Shown here: positions 12,558-24,133 of the stretch, one piece after another | How the letters are laid out: every line of letters begins with the position of its first letter | Numbering within the stretch: position 1 is the first letter of the stretch | DNA from: Epiperipatus broadwayi | Taxonomy: Eukaryota; Onychophora; Udeonychophora; Euonychophora; Peripatidae | Length of the DNA stretch: 64,000 bases | NCBI GenBank assembly: GCA_028023455.1 | Contig: JAQFVV010006215.1 | Coordinates: 3,457,230-3,521,229, forward strand | Direction: 5' to 3' | Notes under the pieces: model-generated | What the model was told of the DNA's origin: nothing | What the model saw: only the letters and a program-made list of their open reading frames with translations | Databases searched by the model: none | Made by a program: the position numbers and the translations under genes

Positions 12558-14979
12558 AATATCAATAACTTGGTTGCTTGTTGCCGACTCTGAGGCATCT
12601 AGGGGGTTAAATAACATTTTGCTTAAGCTTTGTTTTTTTTTAGATTTATTAAAAATTTTGAGTATACATATATAATTTGGAACTGTACCCATTCGTATAC
12701 TCATTTTTTAAAATTATATTTGAATATATTGAAATCCATGTATGAATGTTCTTGTTTTTTGATAATTATGAATGTTCTTGTTCGAAATCAGATTGAATCA
12801 TCTAGGCAATTAAGGGACTATCTACAACCAAATTAATAATTTGCCACATCTTTAATATTATTTGTTCTACCCCTAAATTAAAACTTCAATATAAAAAAGT
12901 TTATTGTTGGAGCTTTGCACAAATAATGTAGGTCCCCTTTAAACTGGTCTTAGGTGGTTTATGTTGCTGTGATTTGAATACTACATAATATATTTTAGTA
13001 AATAGTGAGCTAATGGAAAACATTTAAATTGCTCTCATTTGTAATACACTGCTTACTTCAGGACAAAGGCTTTTCCAGTAGTTCTTCATAGAGAAACACT
13101 ACCCATCAGGCATAACAATTAAATTAGTAAAATTTGAATGGCTTTCCATCTTCTATCTAATGGTAGCTGGATACCTATTTGCTGACATATTTTGGATGGT
13201 TAGCTAGGTTGGCCATGGATTAGTTATCTGAGTAAATAACTTGAAAGTTTTTTTAAAAAAATTTCATTTGGCCCAGACTTAAATTTTATGTCATAGGCAC
13301 TAGGGGGCGCTTTTATTAATTACATAAATTTTAAAATTTTATATAATATTAATGTTATATAAAATAAAAATCTAGGTAATTAATTGAAAAAAAAGTTTTT
13401 AATTTTAAATAAATGATAATTGTTATAATAATTATTGTAAGCCTATTCGTGAATGATTATGACTCCTAACCCCAGAAAAAAAAAATGATTACAGAAAATG
13501 AGACAAAGATCAAAAAGTTTAAAGATAAGTTTTACCTGACTAAATAAATTAGTTCATGAATGACAAATATGTTCATGTGTGATATTCTATTTAATATTAT
13601 TTTTTTTGAATATTTTTATATAATGTACAATAAAATAATGTGTTTTTTCTTTGCACTTATAAATTTACAATATGTTTTTTCATTATTCTTATTCTTATAA
13701 TAGTTTTAAAATAAAACTCATGATGTAAACAAGAATTATGATATATTGCATTTCTTCTGTATTTAGAAAAGATATCTCCATCAAATGTAATCATTTCTTC
13801 TATAATGTGATTTTATATTATTATTTTATTACTCATCTGGGATAAATGATAAACAAAAGTATTAAAAACAAAAAAATGTATTTGCTAATAATTAATGCTT
13901 AATTAAGGGTCCATGACATAACAGTCCCAAAAAACGGTAAAGATACTGTTTTTATGGAACATATAAGAATTTTTTTGATTATATAAGAAAAATATTAGTA
14001 TTTTTTTTCCAGTTATGACTAGGATCAATTAATTTTTAATAAATGATTACTATTTATTTTAGAAAGTTTTTACACTTTATTTTTTCAAATTACACTTTTT
14101 TGCAAATATTTTACAAGTAATAATAATAACAAAAAATGTATGAATTAGTTGATTGTGGAATTATTTTATTGCTTTTCTCAAAAATACTTTATTCTGCAGT
14201 TTTGAAAAAAATGACTACATCTGATTCTACTTAATCTGTATTATAACGAGAAAGAATATATTATCCAATGGTATCACTTATACTAGTTATGTGTATTTAA
14301 AAAAATAATAGTTATTGTTAAGAATTGACATGCTGATTAAATGTAATTTAGTATCAATTGAATAGGTTTTATATGCTTCTGCTGTAGTGTATTGCATCTG
14401 CACGATTCTACAATGGCCATATATTTTTTATTTAAGAGGACTAAAATGATCGTTTTATTCTATATTTCATGAATTGAAATGGTAAATTAAATATTGGTGT
14501 GCAGCACGCAGACCATTAACTGTCATTTTAGTGGCTCTTGTTAGTGCCTTGTGTCTGTGATTGTCATTGATGTGTATGCAATATATAAACTATGGCAGGA
14601 AAGAGTGATATTGAAATTGTAACATTTAGATGTAATTGCTGTATTCTTATTCAGGGAGTTGGTTCAAAACATTTTCAAGAAAATAAAGTTTAATATTATT
14701 TTTGTTATTTTATATTAATTTTTATTTTTTGAGCAAAAAGAAAATTTATTTTTATTAGAACATTAGATAGGAATAATTTCCTTTCAGTAAAAGAGAAATA
14801 ACAAATACTGACATCAATTCTATGGCAAATTTTAATATTGCAAATAGCAGCATGTCGGCAATTATGCAGAATTTACAGACTCAAACATAAAGAAGCCAAA
14901 GTCAGTGTGCTTCATTGAATAAACCATCAGACTTATTCTTTGTTAGCAAAATTTACAATGACAAATTAAAATAATTATA
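12558..14979. other. Intergenic stretch without a supported gene
   Basis: A+T-rich sequence between the family B element and the first hAT relic. It holds a CTCF-like word at 13297-13311 (listed) and a more balanced patch near 14490-14600 without recognisable coding. Nothing else is supported. Confidence 0.45.
13297..13311 (+). promoter_or_regulatory. CTCF-like core motif
   Basis: The word GCACTAGGGGGCGCT differs at one position from the canonical bilaterian CTCF core CCACTAGGGGGCGCT. It stands out as an isolated G+C-rich island within A+T-rich DNA between the two divergent genes. It might instead be the end of an unrecognised repeat. Confidence 0.35.
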
Positions 14980-16430
14980 TGAAAAGAAGCATCTTGATGT
15001 TATACACCATATTCATTTCAGTCAAATGACTGCGCTTCAAATTAATCAAGATATTTTGACAAAAATATTCTTGTGCCAGAACAAGAGCAGAAACAATAAT
15101 TTGAAATGTTTTTGGGCATATTCTGTTGTCTCAAAATTGATTTATGTAAAACATATTATATTAGCATTTATTAAGATTATATTGAATATGCAAATGTTAA
15201 ATTATGTCTGATTCCTGGTCAAGTCTTGTATTTTTTGTCTAATAAAAATAAAAGTTTTAGATTTAAAGACTCTACCTGAAGAAAGTTTTAATATATTAAC
15301 AGATTGTATCAAGCAATTGTTAAACAGATATGAAATTACTGATAAATTATTTGTTTTGTGTGCAGATAAAACCAACTACAATTTTTATGGATTCCAGAGA
15401 AAATAAGAAAACATTGTTTAAAACAAAAAAAAAAGGAAAACTTTGTAGCAATAAATTGACTGTGGTTAATTATGCTACCCACATATCTAATAATTGCATA
15501 TGCACCGATGTCAATTAAAATTATTCACATTTTTATATTTACTTAATCTGAATGGAAAAAATTGAAAGAATTTTGTGATGATATGTTTAATATGATAAAA
15601 ATTATTAAATTGTTACAACAGTCTATAGCTAATTCTTCTATCCATTTTTCCAGCCAAGCTTCAACATTTCAATTATATATATTGAAAACTAAATCGCAAT
15701 AAATCTCAATATTTGAAGCTTCCACATGTTTATAAGATGAAGTTAAAGTTAATTGAATGAGAAAATTCAAGAATTTTTACCTTATAAATATAGTAAAAAA
15801 AATAATTTTAGATTTAGAAAAAATCTCAAAACATTGATACCAACATATTTAAAGATGCAATTTATAAATTTTACCAAATGTGCATTGATTATTTAAATAA
15901 TTAGAATGCCTATTTCATGGAAATGGAAGTATTTAAATAGATGGGTGAAGATTGAAGAAAGGGTTTTGTTCATTTCCCACCAGTGCAACTTAAATATAAA
16001 TGTTAAACTATTTGATTTTTTTGTATTAAATATTATGTCATTAGTGAAATATTGAAGAATGGTGACAAAATGATGAGTAGTAGATGAGTTGAAATTTTTT
16101 AATATTTCATAGATAAGCATTTCTTTTAAAAACATTTTAATAATGAATATTTCACAGATAAACATGTCTTTTAAAAACAGTTTAATAATGATTGAGTTTT
16201 TTTTATTTCTCCCTGGATCTAATTTCCCCACTGAACAAATATTTTCATTAGTGAAAAATATGTGGATTAGAGAAAAAAAACCAGTTAAAAATCAAAACAT
16301 TGAAAACTCACATTTATTCCAAATGTAGCTTTGACTTGAATTGTATTCAGTTTTACGAATTTTTAAAACATAAACTTGATTTATTAAAGAAAGTTCATGA
16401 AGTAGTGATTGATTAAAGCACCATGTATGT
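14980..16430 (+). pseudogene. Decayed hAT-superfamily transposase (ZBED/GTF2IRD2-like group)
   Basis: Family matches are spread over all three plus frames, so the gene is dead. The order is that of hAT transposases. A middle segment at about 15280-15520 reads ITDKLFVLCADKTNYNFYGF, then KLTVVNYATHISN, matching the catalytic core with its ADNxNxNF and CAAHxxxN motifs. A following ERILKEFCD-type stretch is around 15550. The C-terminal dimerisation segment lies at 16200-16330 (LPGSNFPTEQIFSLVKNMW, then REKKPVKNQNIEN). Frameshifts occur around 15365 and several stops lie between 15520 and 16200. No terminal inverted repeats were identified. Confidence 0.72.
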
Positions 16431-17389
16431 GTTCATATTTTATAATGGATGATATAAAGCTTGAAATTTGTTTTTTTTTGTCATTATGAAACAATTTCCA
16501 ACTTATCTTTTATCTTCTCCAAAAAATATGGGTCACTTTATTTATGATTACATATATAATAATATGTTGCTAAAAAAATAATAAAACAATTCATCAGATT
16601 AGACTTAAATTTTGCATTATAAGGATAATAAATGAATATCAGTCTGGATGCTTCAAAATTCTTCCATAAAACCAGAACCTTCCATAGTCGTTCAGATTTA
16701 GAACCATGCAAACAACCAAACTTGTGATCAGTTCTTTGTTTCATTTGGTCAGTTTTTTTTTTCTTTTTCATACTTTAATCAATAGTTTTGTTTAAATGGT
16801 TTGTTTGTTTATTTATTTATTTTTACTATCCCAAAATTATTTTTTATTGATTGCTAAATTTTCAAATGTTTAATATGCAGATGGAAAAAGTATTATCTAA
16901 TATAAATATATTTCAAATTGATATTAAATAAGAATTTTCAGCTATTTCTGTATCAAAGTCCAATCACCCATAACTGTTATCAGCAAAAAGTAGAGAGCAA
17001 AACAACAACAAAAAAGAAATATTTTTAGAAAATACCAAAAATCATATTTTTTTTTTATGAAAGTATTTTTGCACCTTCTTTAAATCTATTGGAAATACAA
17101 AATATTTCACAAACATTAAATGAAATTGAAGAAGCTGTCAAAAGTTAGAAATAAATTTTAGATGCAGAAATATAAATTACATACAAGGTAGAATTATTAA
17201 ATAGAACTGATAATTTTTTTAATAAACATCATTAAAACATTCACAAATTCTGCATTGACATATAAAATTAAACAATTGTTAGTTAATTTGGGTTCAGGAC
17301 CATGAAAACCAAAAGAAACTTTCAAAAGATATAAAATAAAAAGACATCATATTCAGAAAATTATTACAAATTGAAAGCAACTTATAGTT
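16431..17389. other. Stretch between two hAT relics
   Basis: No gene is supported. The last half (about 16870-17200) could belong to the 5' part of the second hAT relic, because short plus-strand stretches there are rich in Lys/Asn and broken by stops, but I found no motif to confirm it. Confidence 0.35.
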
Positions 17390-18740
17390 ATATTAATATA
17401 ATGAGCAACATTATTCTTCTGGCGTAGATTTTGTATATTGTGTGATATGCTAGTTTTTTCCATTTGTGAGTAATTGGACTAAAGACATTAGAACATGGAA
17501 AAATCCATTTGTAAAAATTGCAGCTCATGAAAATCCACAAACTCATATTAATGCTATATATATGAAAGATAAAAGTAAAACTAATGAAAACTTTGAAGAA
17601 AAATATCACTTGAAATTGACAGTTGAAATAAAGTACTTGATAGATTAATAAATATAAACCATGATGCTGAATAAAAATGCATTAACATTCCAAGTCATAT
17701 AGAAGAAAATTTACTGGACTGTAGTAATGAATCAAATTCTGAATTAAAAATGGAATGTATTAAATAAATTCATTCAGAATGTACTTATTAATTAAGGTAA
17801 CCAACAAAAATGTACAAAAAAATTTTGATAGAAAATATGTCTGCTTTTTTTTAGCAATCATTATGGATATTATTCAAGATATTAGCAGAACTGATAGCTA
17901 AATGTATAGATATTGAAAGAAATTCAGAAAATATTTTAAGTAATATTATAATTAGAGAAATATTTTTAGGTTTCTTAGTTATCAATGATCATTAAGTTTC
18001 TTATATAATGATCAGAATAACTGAATTATTTCAAAAGCATAATATATAGGACAAAGTTGTGGCAACATGAGTGAATTATATAATGCTGAGCAAAAGAATG
18101 TCAAGAAATTCATCATAATGCTGAGTTTATATATTATGCAGCTCATAATTTAAATTTGCTAACAAATGATGGCATTAAAAACACTGGTAACATTTTTTTT
18201 TTTTGATACTGTTGGAAAAACAATTATGGCTGTAGTTTGAATAGATGGACAATTTTAGTTTCCATCACAACAAATACTATTACAACCATATTGCTAAAGA
18301 CTTAAGTCGTTATTGGCATTAAACATAAATTACATTGATATATTAATACCTCTGACAAATACATTAATAAAAAACAAAATAAAAAAATAGATGTCATCTT
18401 TGAGTTGTTTTTTTTTTTTGCATGTATTTATTAAAATTATTAAAGGAAGTGAATATTTTATTAAAATTTTACAATCTAAAGTGCATTAATCAATAATTGA
18501 AGCACTAATTAAATTATACTTTTTTGAAAAGTATAAATATGAAATTAAATAAATTGTATGTAAATGGAAAATTAAAAACAATTTTATTGAAAAAAGAAAA
18601 TCCATGTGAAAGAGATTTTTTTGATGTACAAGTTGAGGATAATTTTAGAATAAATATGTTTTTCAAAATTTTTGATGTTTGTATAGTACAAATTAAAAGA
18701 GTTAATGCACTACAAACAATTGTTGACAGATTGTAATTTT
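17390..18740 (+). pseudogene. Decayed hAT transposase of the ZMYM1/TTF-type zinc-finger group
   Basis: A TTF-type zinc-finger region at 17410-17560 reads FVYCVIC, then SNWTKDIRTWKNPFVKIAAH, ENPQTHINA, as in ZMYM1-like hAT proteins. At 18045-18200, broken over two frames, GQSCGNMSELYNA and AEFIYYAAHNLNLLTNDG match the RGQxYDNxxxM and CxAHxLNL core motifs. At 18600-18735, ERDFFDVQVEDNFRINMFF matches the downstream region preceding the dimerisation domain. Stops and frameshifts throughout make it a fossil; traces may continue to about 19140. It is a different hAT lineage from the neighbour at 15-16.4 kb. Confidence 0.72.
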
Positions 18741-19208
18741 TAAATTCCATATAATCGAAAGATAGTATTTTAAAATACGCAGAAGATATACAAAATATAT
18801 AAAAATGTCTTGTATAAAATTTGAAAAAAATTTACAAATTAAGAAAATGGTTTTATGGAAGAGCAAATATATATCAAAAATGATAAAGGAATTTGCTGAA
18901 TTAGTAATAATAAAATTTAATTTTTGATTAAATTAAGCACTGTACTTTTATGTGATAATGAAAATGGTAAAAACAAATAATTTTTAATAATTTTAAAATT
19001 ATTGAAATTTAATATGCCAGAGAAATTTAAATTATCTGTCTTTAATTGCAAATGAAGTGGAAGAAGCTGAAAAATTAGGTACAGCAACGTTAAAAGTTTG
19101 TGGCTGAAAAAGTAGAAAGATTTGAAATTATTAATCAAAGTATTGGCTGTAAGTCTTATGTAATTGCTATGATTATTTTTGAAATTTTTTTTTGTGATTT
19201 TATTTTTA

Positions 19209-19634
19209 CAATAGCCTTTTCATATAGTAGTGCCATCAAGTGCAAGCTATAGTAATCAACTGATGCTAAAAAGCTTGTGCATCAAAATCCCTATCTAGTG
19301 TCTACTCATCCAACAGCCCCAGACTAATTTCTAGTTTGTATTCTTCATCAGTGATGAGCCTTAGATCTGAGAGCATTGCTCTTAAATCTTTGGATCTAAT
19401 GCAACACTACAGAAGCCACCGAGTCACTGTGCTCTCAGATTCAAGGCTCCATAAGCTAGAAACTAGTCTGGAAATATTGTATGAGTACGTACTAGATAGG
19501 AATTTTGATGCACAAATCTTTAGCATTCATTGATTACTGTGGTTTCCAATGGTTGCTATTACTATATGGAGTGAGTTGCTATTATTTTAACAGTTTGTGT
19601 AAGCATAAGAAGTGGAGATCACATGATGTTTTTA
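19209..19634. mobile_element. Family B element: two monomers head-to-head, imperfect 15-bp target duplication
   Basis: The left half is the same monomer as the 12.3-kb element on the minus strand. The right half is a plus-strand monomer ending in the same tail (GTGTAAGCATAAGAAG, then CATGATGTTTTTA). The arms stay complementary inward through GAGCCTT and TCTGAGAGCA. Flanks at 19194-19208 (GTGATTTTATTTTTA) and 19635-19649 (GTGAATTTGTTTTTA) match at 13 of 15 positions, consistent with an older target duplication. The left monomer has the better hammerhead core; the right keeps only GAAACTAGTC. Confidence 0.65.
19316..19357 (-). ncRNA. Hammerhead-ribozyme-like motif, family B
   Basis: On the minus strand the invariant parts are present in order: CTGATGA (19351-19345), GAAA (19331-19328), a short stem III (ATTAGT, one wobble pair), C at the cleavage position, then TGGGGC. 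Stem I pairs only partly (A-U, C-G, U-G, mismatch, C-G) and stem II is largely lost. I expect this copy to be inactive; it documents the family consensus core. Confidence 0.5.
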
Positions 19635-20014
19635 GTGAATTTGTTTTTATGATTTCATAAATTTTTTTTTACCTTTGTTAGTTTTTTTTTTTTGCTACAA
19701 CTGATAATTTTTATTCTGTTTATAAATCTTTTCTATATTGTTTTCATTCAATAGTAAATTTGTTTTCTCCAAAAGAAAATATTAATTTATTTATCAATAA
19801 CATTTTTTAATAATTAAAAATTTTAAAATTTGCAATTTAAAATTTGTATTTAAATTCCCATGAATGAGGACCCTTTGCCATATTTTATTTAAGGACTAAT
19901 ATTATTGTTTTTATCTGAATATTGAAGCAATGGATCTGAAGTCCGATCCATGCTTCACAGCCTCCTATAAACCTAATTAGTATTGTAGGCCTGAATTAAG
20001 TTTATAGTCCAATA

Positions 20015-20168
20015 TCAGCAGGGTTTTGCATTTAACTATTTCATTTTAAATAAATTCAATTTCTAAGATTAGTTTTCTGTTAATAAAAATTACTTGTAAA
20101 ACCTATTAGTCAAACATATATATACGTCAAGCGTATATATATGAGTTAATGCAAAATTCTGCTGAAAT
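20015..20168. repeat. Short inverted repeat around TGCATTAACT-type arms
   Basis: CAGCAGGGTTTTGCATTTAACT near 20020 is answered in reverse complement near 20135-20160 (AGTTAATGCAAAATTCTGCTG). A second small palindrome, TATATACGTCAAGCGTATATA-like, sits just inside the right arm. This is probably a decayed foldback element. No flanking duplication was identified. Confidence 0.45.
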
Positions 20169-20639
20169 AAAATGCTTATATTATTAAAAGAAATAATATA
20201 TTTTTTTGTTAAAATCTTTTTAAAATATGGCGTATGATTTATTTTGAGATAAGCCCGCCGACATTTTCTAAAAGAATTTATGCTTGTAATTAGTTAGCCC
20301 ATTCAAAGCAAATTAAAGATGGCTTTCTCTTTCTTTTTTAATTAATAAAATTCAAACTTTAAAGAAAGAAATGTAGAATAAAAAATTAAAAGTTATTTTT
20401 AGAGAATGTTATCTTGAAACAAAGAGTGGGGGTGGGCTTATCAAGATCTAAGATCATACAAATAATAGAGGGTAGCTTACAAAAAAAACATATAAATAGG
20501 AGAGTGAACAAAAGACTTTGTGATTCAGAGTTTTTTTGCTGGCATTCAGATTTCTCTTTGGAGAACTCTTGCAGATTTTGCTTTTGCTTGTTAAGATTTT
20601 ATTCCACAAAGTTATACAACTGTCATCTTCAAAATCATG

Positions 20640-21820
20640 GAGAAGTTTGAACATGCTCAAGAAAAAAGTCATATGAATTTGATGGATTCTACTATGCTTG
20701 GCTAGGCAAATAAATAGCTTTGCCTATCGCCGAGGTTCCTAAATACCATCCAAAATGCCGTAGTATCCACCTAATAGTGATCTGAACTCTGTGCCGTGTC
20801 TGTAGGATTTTTCGTGAAACCATGCTACATATTTCCATTTTCATTGTCCGGACAAATACCCATCGACAGTTGGATCAAGCCACGACGACGACGAACAGGA
20901 GCAAGGAAACAGGACGGTTATCATATCTCTCCTCCATTGAACTATTTACTTTCTACCCTTTTTTTCATACCTTTCTTAATTGAATTATATTATGAATTAT
21001 TTTATTTAATGATATTTGTAATGTAACCATTTTATTAGACTAGTCTTAAATATATATATATGTGTGATCATCTATCTATATTTAACCTTTTTTATTCTTC
21101 ATTACTAACATGTGTAAATATTTTGTATTCCATTGCGGTTAAGTTTAAAAGTTAATTTTTTTCATTTAAAATCTCTTTCCAATTTTATTTATGTTTCTAA
21201 ATTCCATACGAGTAAGTTTCCTTTGTTTGCCAACTTGATCTCCTCAATTAGAAAATGCTTTGCGAAAGATTTTTACTATTGTACTTTATCGAGGAGATTC
21301 AAGTTGACAATTTTATTAAAATTGGGAAGAAAAGACTTAGACCACAAAAATATTATATCGTTTAATCTGTTTTTAGTGTCTAATTAGTTTTCCATTAATT
21401 TAGGGGAATAGCGGAGGCCATTAAATCATTATTTATATCTTAAAGTAATTAATTAAATATCTATTATTTAACTAAAAAGCTTCAGTTTTCTAATTTTATT
21501 TTAATGTTTTATTTTACTTTTCCAATGATCCAGGCACGCAAAACACGTTTCTTAGTACTTTTATTGCACATTTAACTATTTAGCTCTGTAGATGTTCCCG
21601 TCCATGTCTCTACCTCTGTTGCTAAGCTTTGTGGCCGGTAAGAAAATAATTTATGTGTGTCTCAGATAATGTTGTTTGTTCGTAATTAGCCTCGAGAGTA
21701 GGCAAATAGGGCAGAGGTCATCATAGTATTCTTGATTTAATATCTCGCATATGGATGACCTCGAGGTACTTTCGCCTAGTAGTTGAACTGGATTAAACCA
21801 ATGTACATCATCTGATTGTC
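20640..21820. repeat. G+C-richer unclassified repeat-like region
   Basis: Two patches with clearly more G+C and CpG (about 20690-20940 and 21400-21800) flank an A+T-rich middle. Internal dyads are visible: CAACTTGATCTCCTC near 21231 with its near complement near 21291-21306, and GAGGTCATC near 21713 with GATGACCTC near 21755. No open frame of interest, terminal repeat or tRNA primer site was recognised. It could be a decayed LTR or other retroelement; the class is unknown. Confidence 0.3.
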
Positions 21821-21997
21821 ACAGTATGAGATTTCTAATTGCAAAAGAAATGGTTGAAATTAGGAAGAAAATATATATTTTCAAAGTAAAAGTTAATAAA
21901 AGTATTATATAATTAAAATAATAATGGAAGTAAAATATTAAATATACTTTTAGTATATAAAGAATTTTATACTAATAAAAAAAAAAAAATCAAGAAA

Positions 21998-23505
21998 ACA
22001 ATGTATCCCCTACTTTTATTACATCTTCAGAATTGCCTAACATTTTAAATGAAGTGAGACATGCAATTAAATCTATGAGGAAGGTAAAAACTCCAGGAAA
22101 TAAATGGTAGAATTATTGATATCTTACATGTGAAGAAATAAAAAAATTGTTGGCAAATTTTTATACCAAAGGTCTAAATGATAAAAATGTATCAGATGAT
22201 TGGAAGAATGCACTAGTAATATTGGATACCTAATATTGATAATTAAAAAACATGTCTACGAAAATGTTGTTAAATTATAGACTTAACAGTCTTTTATTGA
22301 TTTTATATAAAATCTTCAGCAAGATAATTACAATTTGTCTACAGTTCACTTTGGATTTTAACTAACCAAAAGAACAAGCTGGATTTAAAAATGGTGTTAG
22401 CAGAGTGAATCACATCCTAGTATTGAGAAAGGTTTTTGTAAAGGACCAATGAATATAAGTTGCCATTATGCTTTGGATTTTTTGATTATGAAAAGGCTTT
22501 GATTCTATAAGGATTTCTATAGTGATAAAGCATTAAGTCATTATGATATAGATTCAATATATTCTCATATTCTGAAAAATATCCAAATGCAACAGCGGTG
22601 ATTAAATTACATGATTATACTAAAAAGAGTAACATTGAGAAGAGTATAAGATAGCATGATTTCATATTGCCAAAACTTTTTACAGTAGTTTTACGAGAAG
22701 TATTTTTGGATTGAAATGAGAAGCTAAGGGAGTTCAAACAAATGGAGATTATTTAAGTTATCTAGATTTTGCAAATAATGTGGTTGTTTTTGTGAATAAT
22801 ATTTCAGAGCTTCAAGAAATGTTGCAAGAATTATCAGATGAAAGTAAGAAAGTGGAATTAAAGATAAATGCTAAAAAGACTAATGTTCAATGGATTTTCT
22901 CAGAAAAAGAAAAATAAAGATTGATGATAATGAATTAGGAGAAATTAACAACTACAAATATCTAGGCCAGATTAGCAATATGAAATGTATGGAATTAATC
23001 ATAGAATTAACCTTGGGTGGAATATTTTGGTAGAAATAATTTAATGTTGAGAGAAAATATATCATCTATGTCTTTGAAAAAAGAAATGATATGTTTTATC
23101 AGTTTTTACTTATGTATCTGAGACTTGGACACTTAATAGAAAAACTTTGTAGAGATTTCGGACTACATCAATGAAATATGGAGAGATATATTGGGAGTAA
23201 CAAGAAGAGATCAAAAGTGAAATATTTAGTGAGAGAATAAACTGATGTCACTGACATCATTGAAAGAATTAAGAAACTGAAATGGAACTGGTTAGGACAT
23301 ATTGCTAGAAGAAATGATAATAGATGGTCAGTTGAAATTTTAAATTGAATCTGAAAAGATTGTAGAAGATCTAGAAAATGATTGCATGTGAGTTGGATTG
23401 ATGAAATAAAAACCGTGTGTTGTGAAGAAAAAAAGCTAGACATCAGAAAACTTGGAGAAACCATCGTACAATGGAACGATAGTGATTGATAATGACAATG
23501 ATGAT
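21998..23505 (+). pseudogene. RTE-clade LINE, 5'-truncated dead copy
   Basis: The sequence aligns in order with the RT half of the 40-43 kb RTE element. Examples are KKLLANFYTKGLNDKNVSDDWKNA-like residues around 22140-22210, then PKEQAGFKNGVSRVNHILVL, LQELSDESKKVELKIN around 22815, NNYKYLGQI around 22950, and a C-terminal basic tail with DNRWSVEILN near 23320. The catalytic FADD is replaced by FANN near 22770, and stops and indels are frequent. It begins inside the ORF at the equivalent of about 41870 of the longer copy, as expected of incomplete reverse transcription. The 3' end has a short TGATGAT run near 23500. Confidence 0.8.
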
Positions 23506-23903
23506 ATATATGCATCTCTTTGTTGATTAAAGAATTAATACAAAACAAATGAATACTATATTATAAAAATGAAAAGCTATAATTATTATAAAGAAATATA
23601 TTAGAAATAATGAAGAGACATAGTAAATCTAGATTTGATTATTTTAGTGGATAGTATCCACACTATCTCATCCTGCCCATCCCTCTTCTATGTATTTAAA
23701 TGGATAAGGTCCTATACATAAGGGGTCAGAGTGACTTCTGGTCAACATGGGCATGGCAATAATGTTGTCATCAGCATGGGATTTGGGCTTTCCATAATCA
23801 GATGTTCAATGATATGGATGGCTGAAAAGTTGGAGGTTGGAGTAGGTTGGAGCCTGTCCATTAAAGTGTGGAGATTTGCTATTTAAATATAAACTTAACA
23901 CTT

Positions 23904-23922
23904 ATATATATGTGTGTGTGTG
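23904..23922. repeat. TA/TG microsatellite within the family A monomer
   Basis: A (TA)n(TG)n run. The other monomers have a shorter TATATGTGT version at the same place. Confidence 0.7.
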
Positions 23923-23930
23923 GGAGATGA

Positions 23931-23987
23931 TAATCTGGACCAACTGATGAATGCTGGTTTAGCATGAAATATGTATATTGGTGATTA
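23931..23987 (+). ncRNA. Hammerhead ribozyme, family A, best-preserved copy
   Basis: All parts of a minimal type I hammerhead are present in order. Stem I 5' strand is TAATC-TGG-ACCAA (TGG bulged), the core is CTGATGA at 23944-23950, and stem II is ATGCT/AGCAT with loop GGTTT, fully paired. GAAA is at 23966-23969. Stem III is a two-pair AT/AT with a four-base loop, and A at the cleavage position is at 23977. Stem I 3' strand TTGGT then GATTA pairs perfectly with ACCAA and TAATC. Very short stem III is typical of hammerheads in Penelope-like elements and retrozymes. Self-cleavage is predicted after 23977. Confidence 0.88.
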
Positions 23988-24133
23988 TTTATCTTTTCTA
24001 CATGTGTGGGTCATGTATATCAGTTGTAAGAGATAGTGTGGAGGGTTGATGGGTGCTTGAAAGTCTTGAGTTCAAATTCCTATATTTACAATTAAGCTTC
24101 AGGTTTGTGAAGAATACCTGGTTTTCAAATATT

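Larger units (their letters stand above)
23658..24133 (+). mobile_element. Family A single monomer with hammerhead ribozyme and putative 10-bp target duplication
   Basis: About 476 bp related to the ~472-bp monomers of the 57.4-58.7 kb array, as shown by GGTCAACATGGGC, GGATGGCTGAA-type, CTGGACCAACTGATGA and GTGATTATTTATCTTTT segments in the same order. Flanks carry TGGATAGTAT at 23648-23657 and 24134-24143. Similarity fades toward both ends. It lies ~150 bp downstream of the RTE relic in the same orientation. An RTE polymerase might have mobilised it, but adjacency could be chance. Confidence 0.65.

Noticed and set aside
17520-17560. CRISPR or other prokaryotic arrays anywhere in the window
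   Set aside because: Periodic repeats found are microsatellites or ~472-bp monomers in a eukaryotic intronic setting. No short regularly spaced direct repeats were seen.
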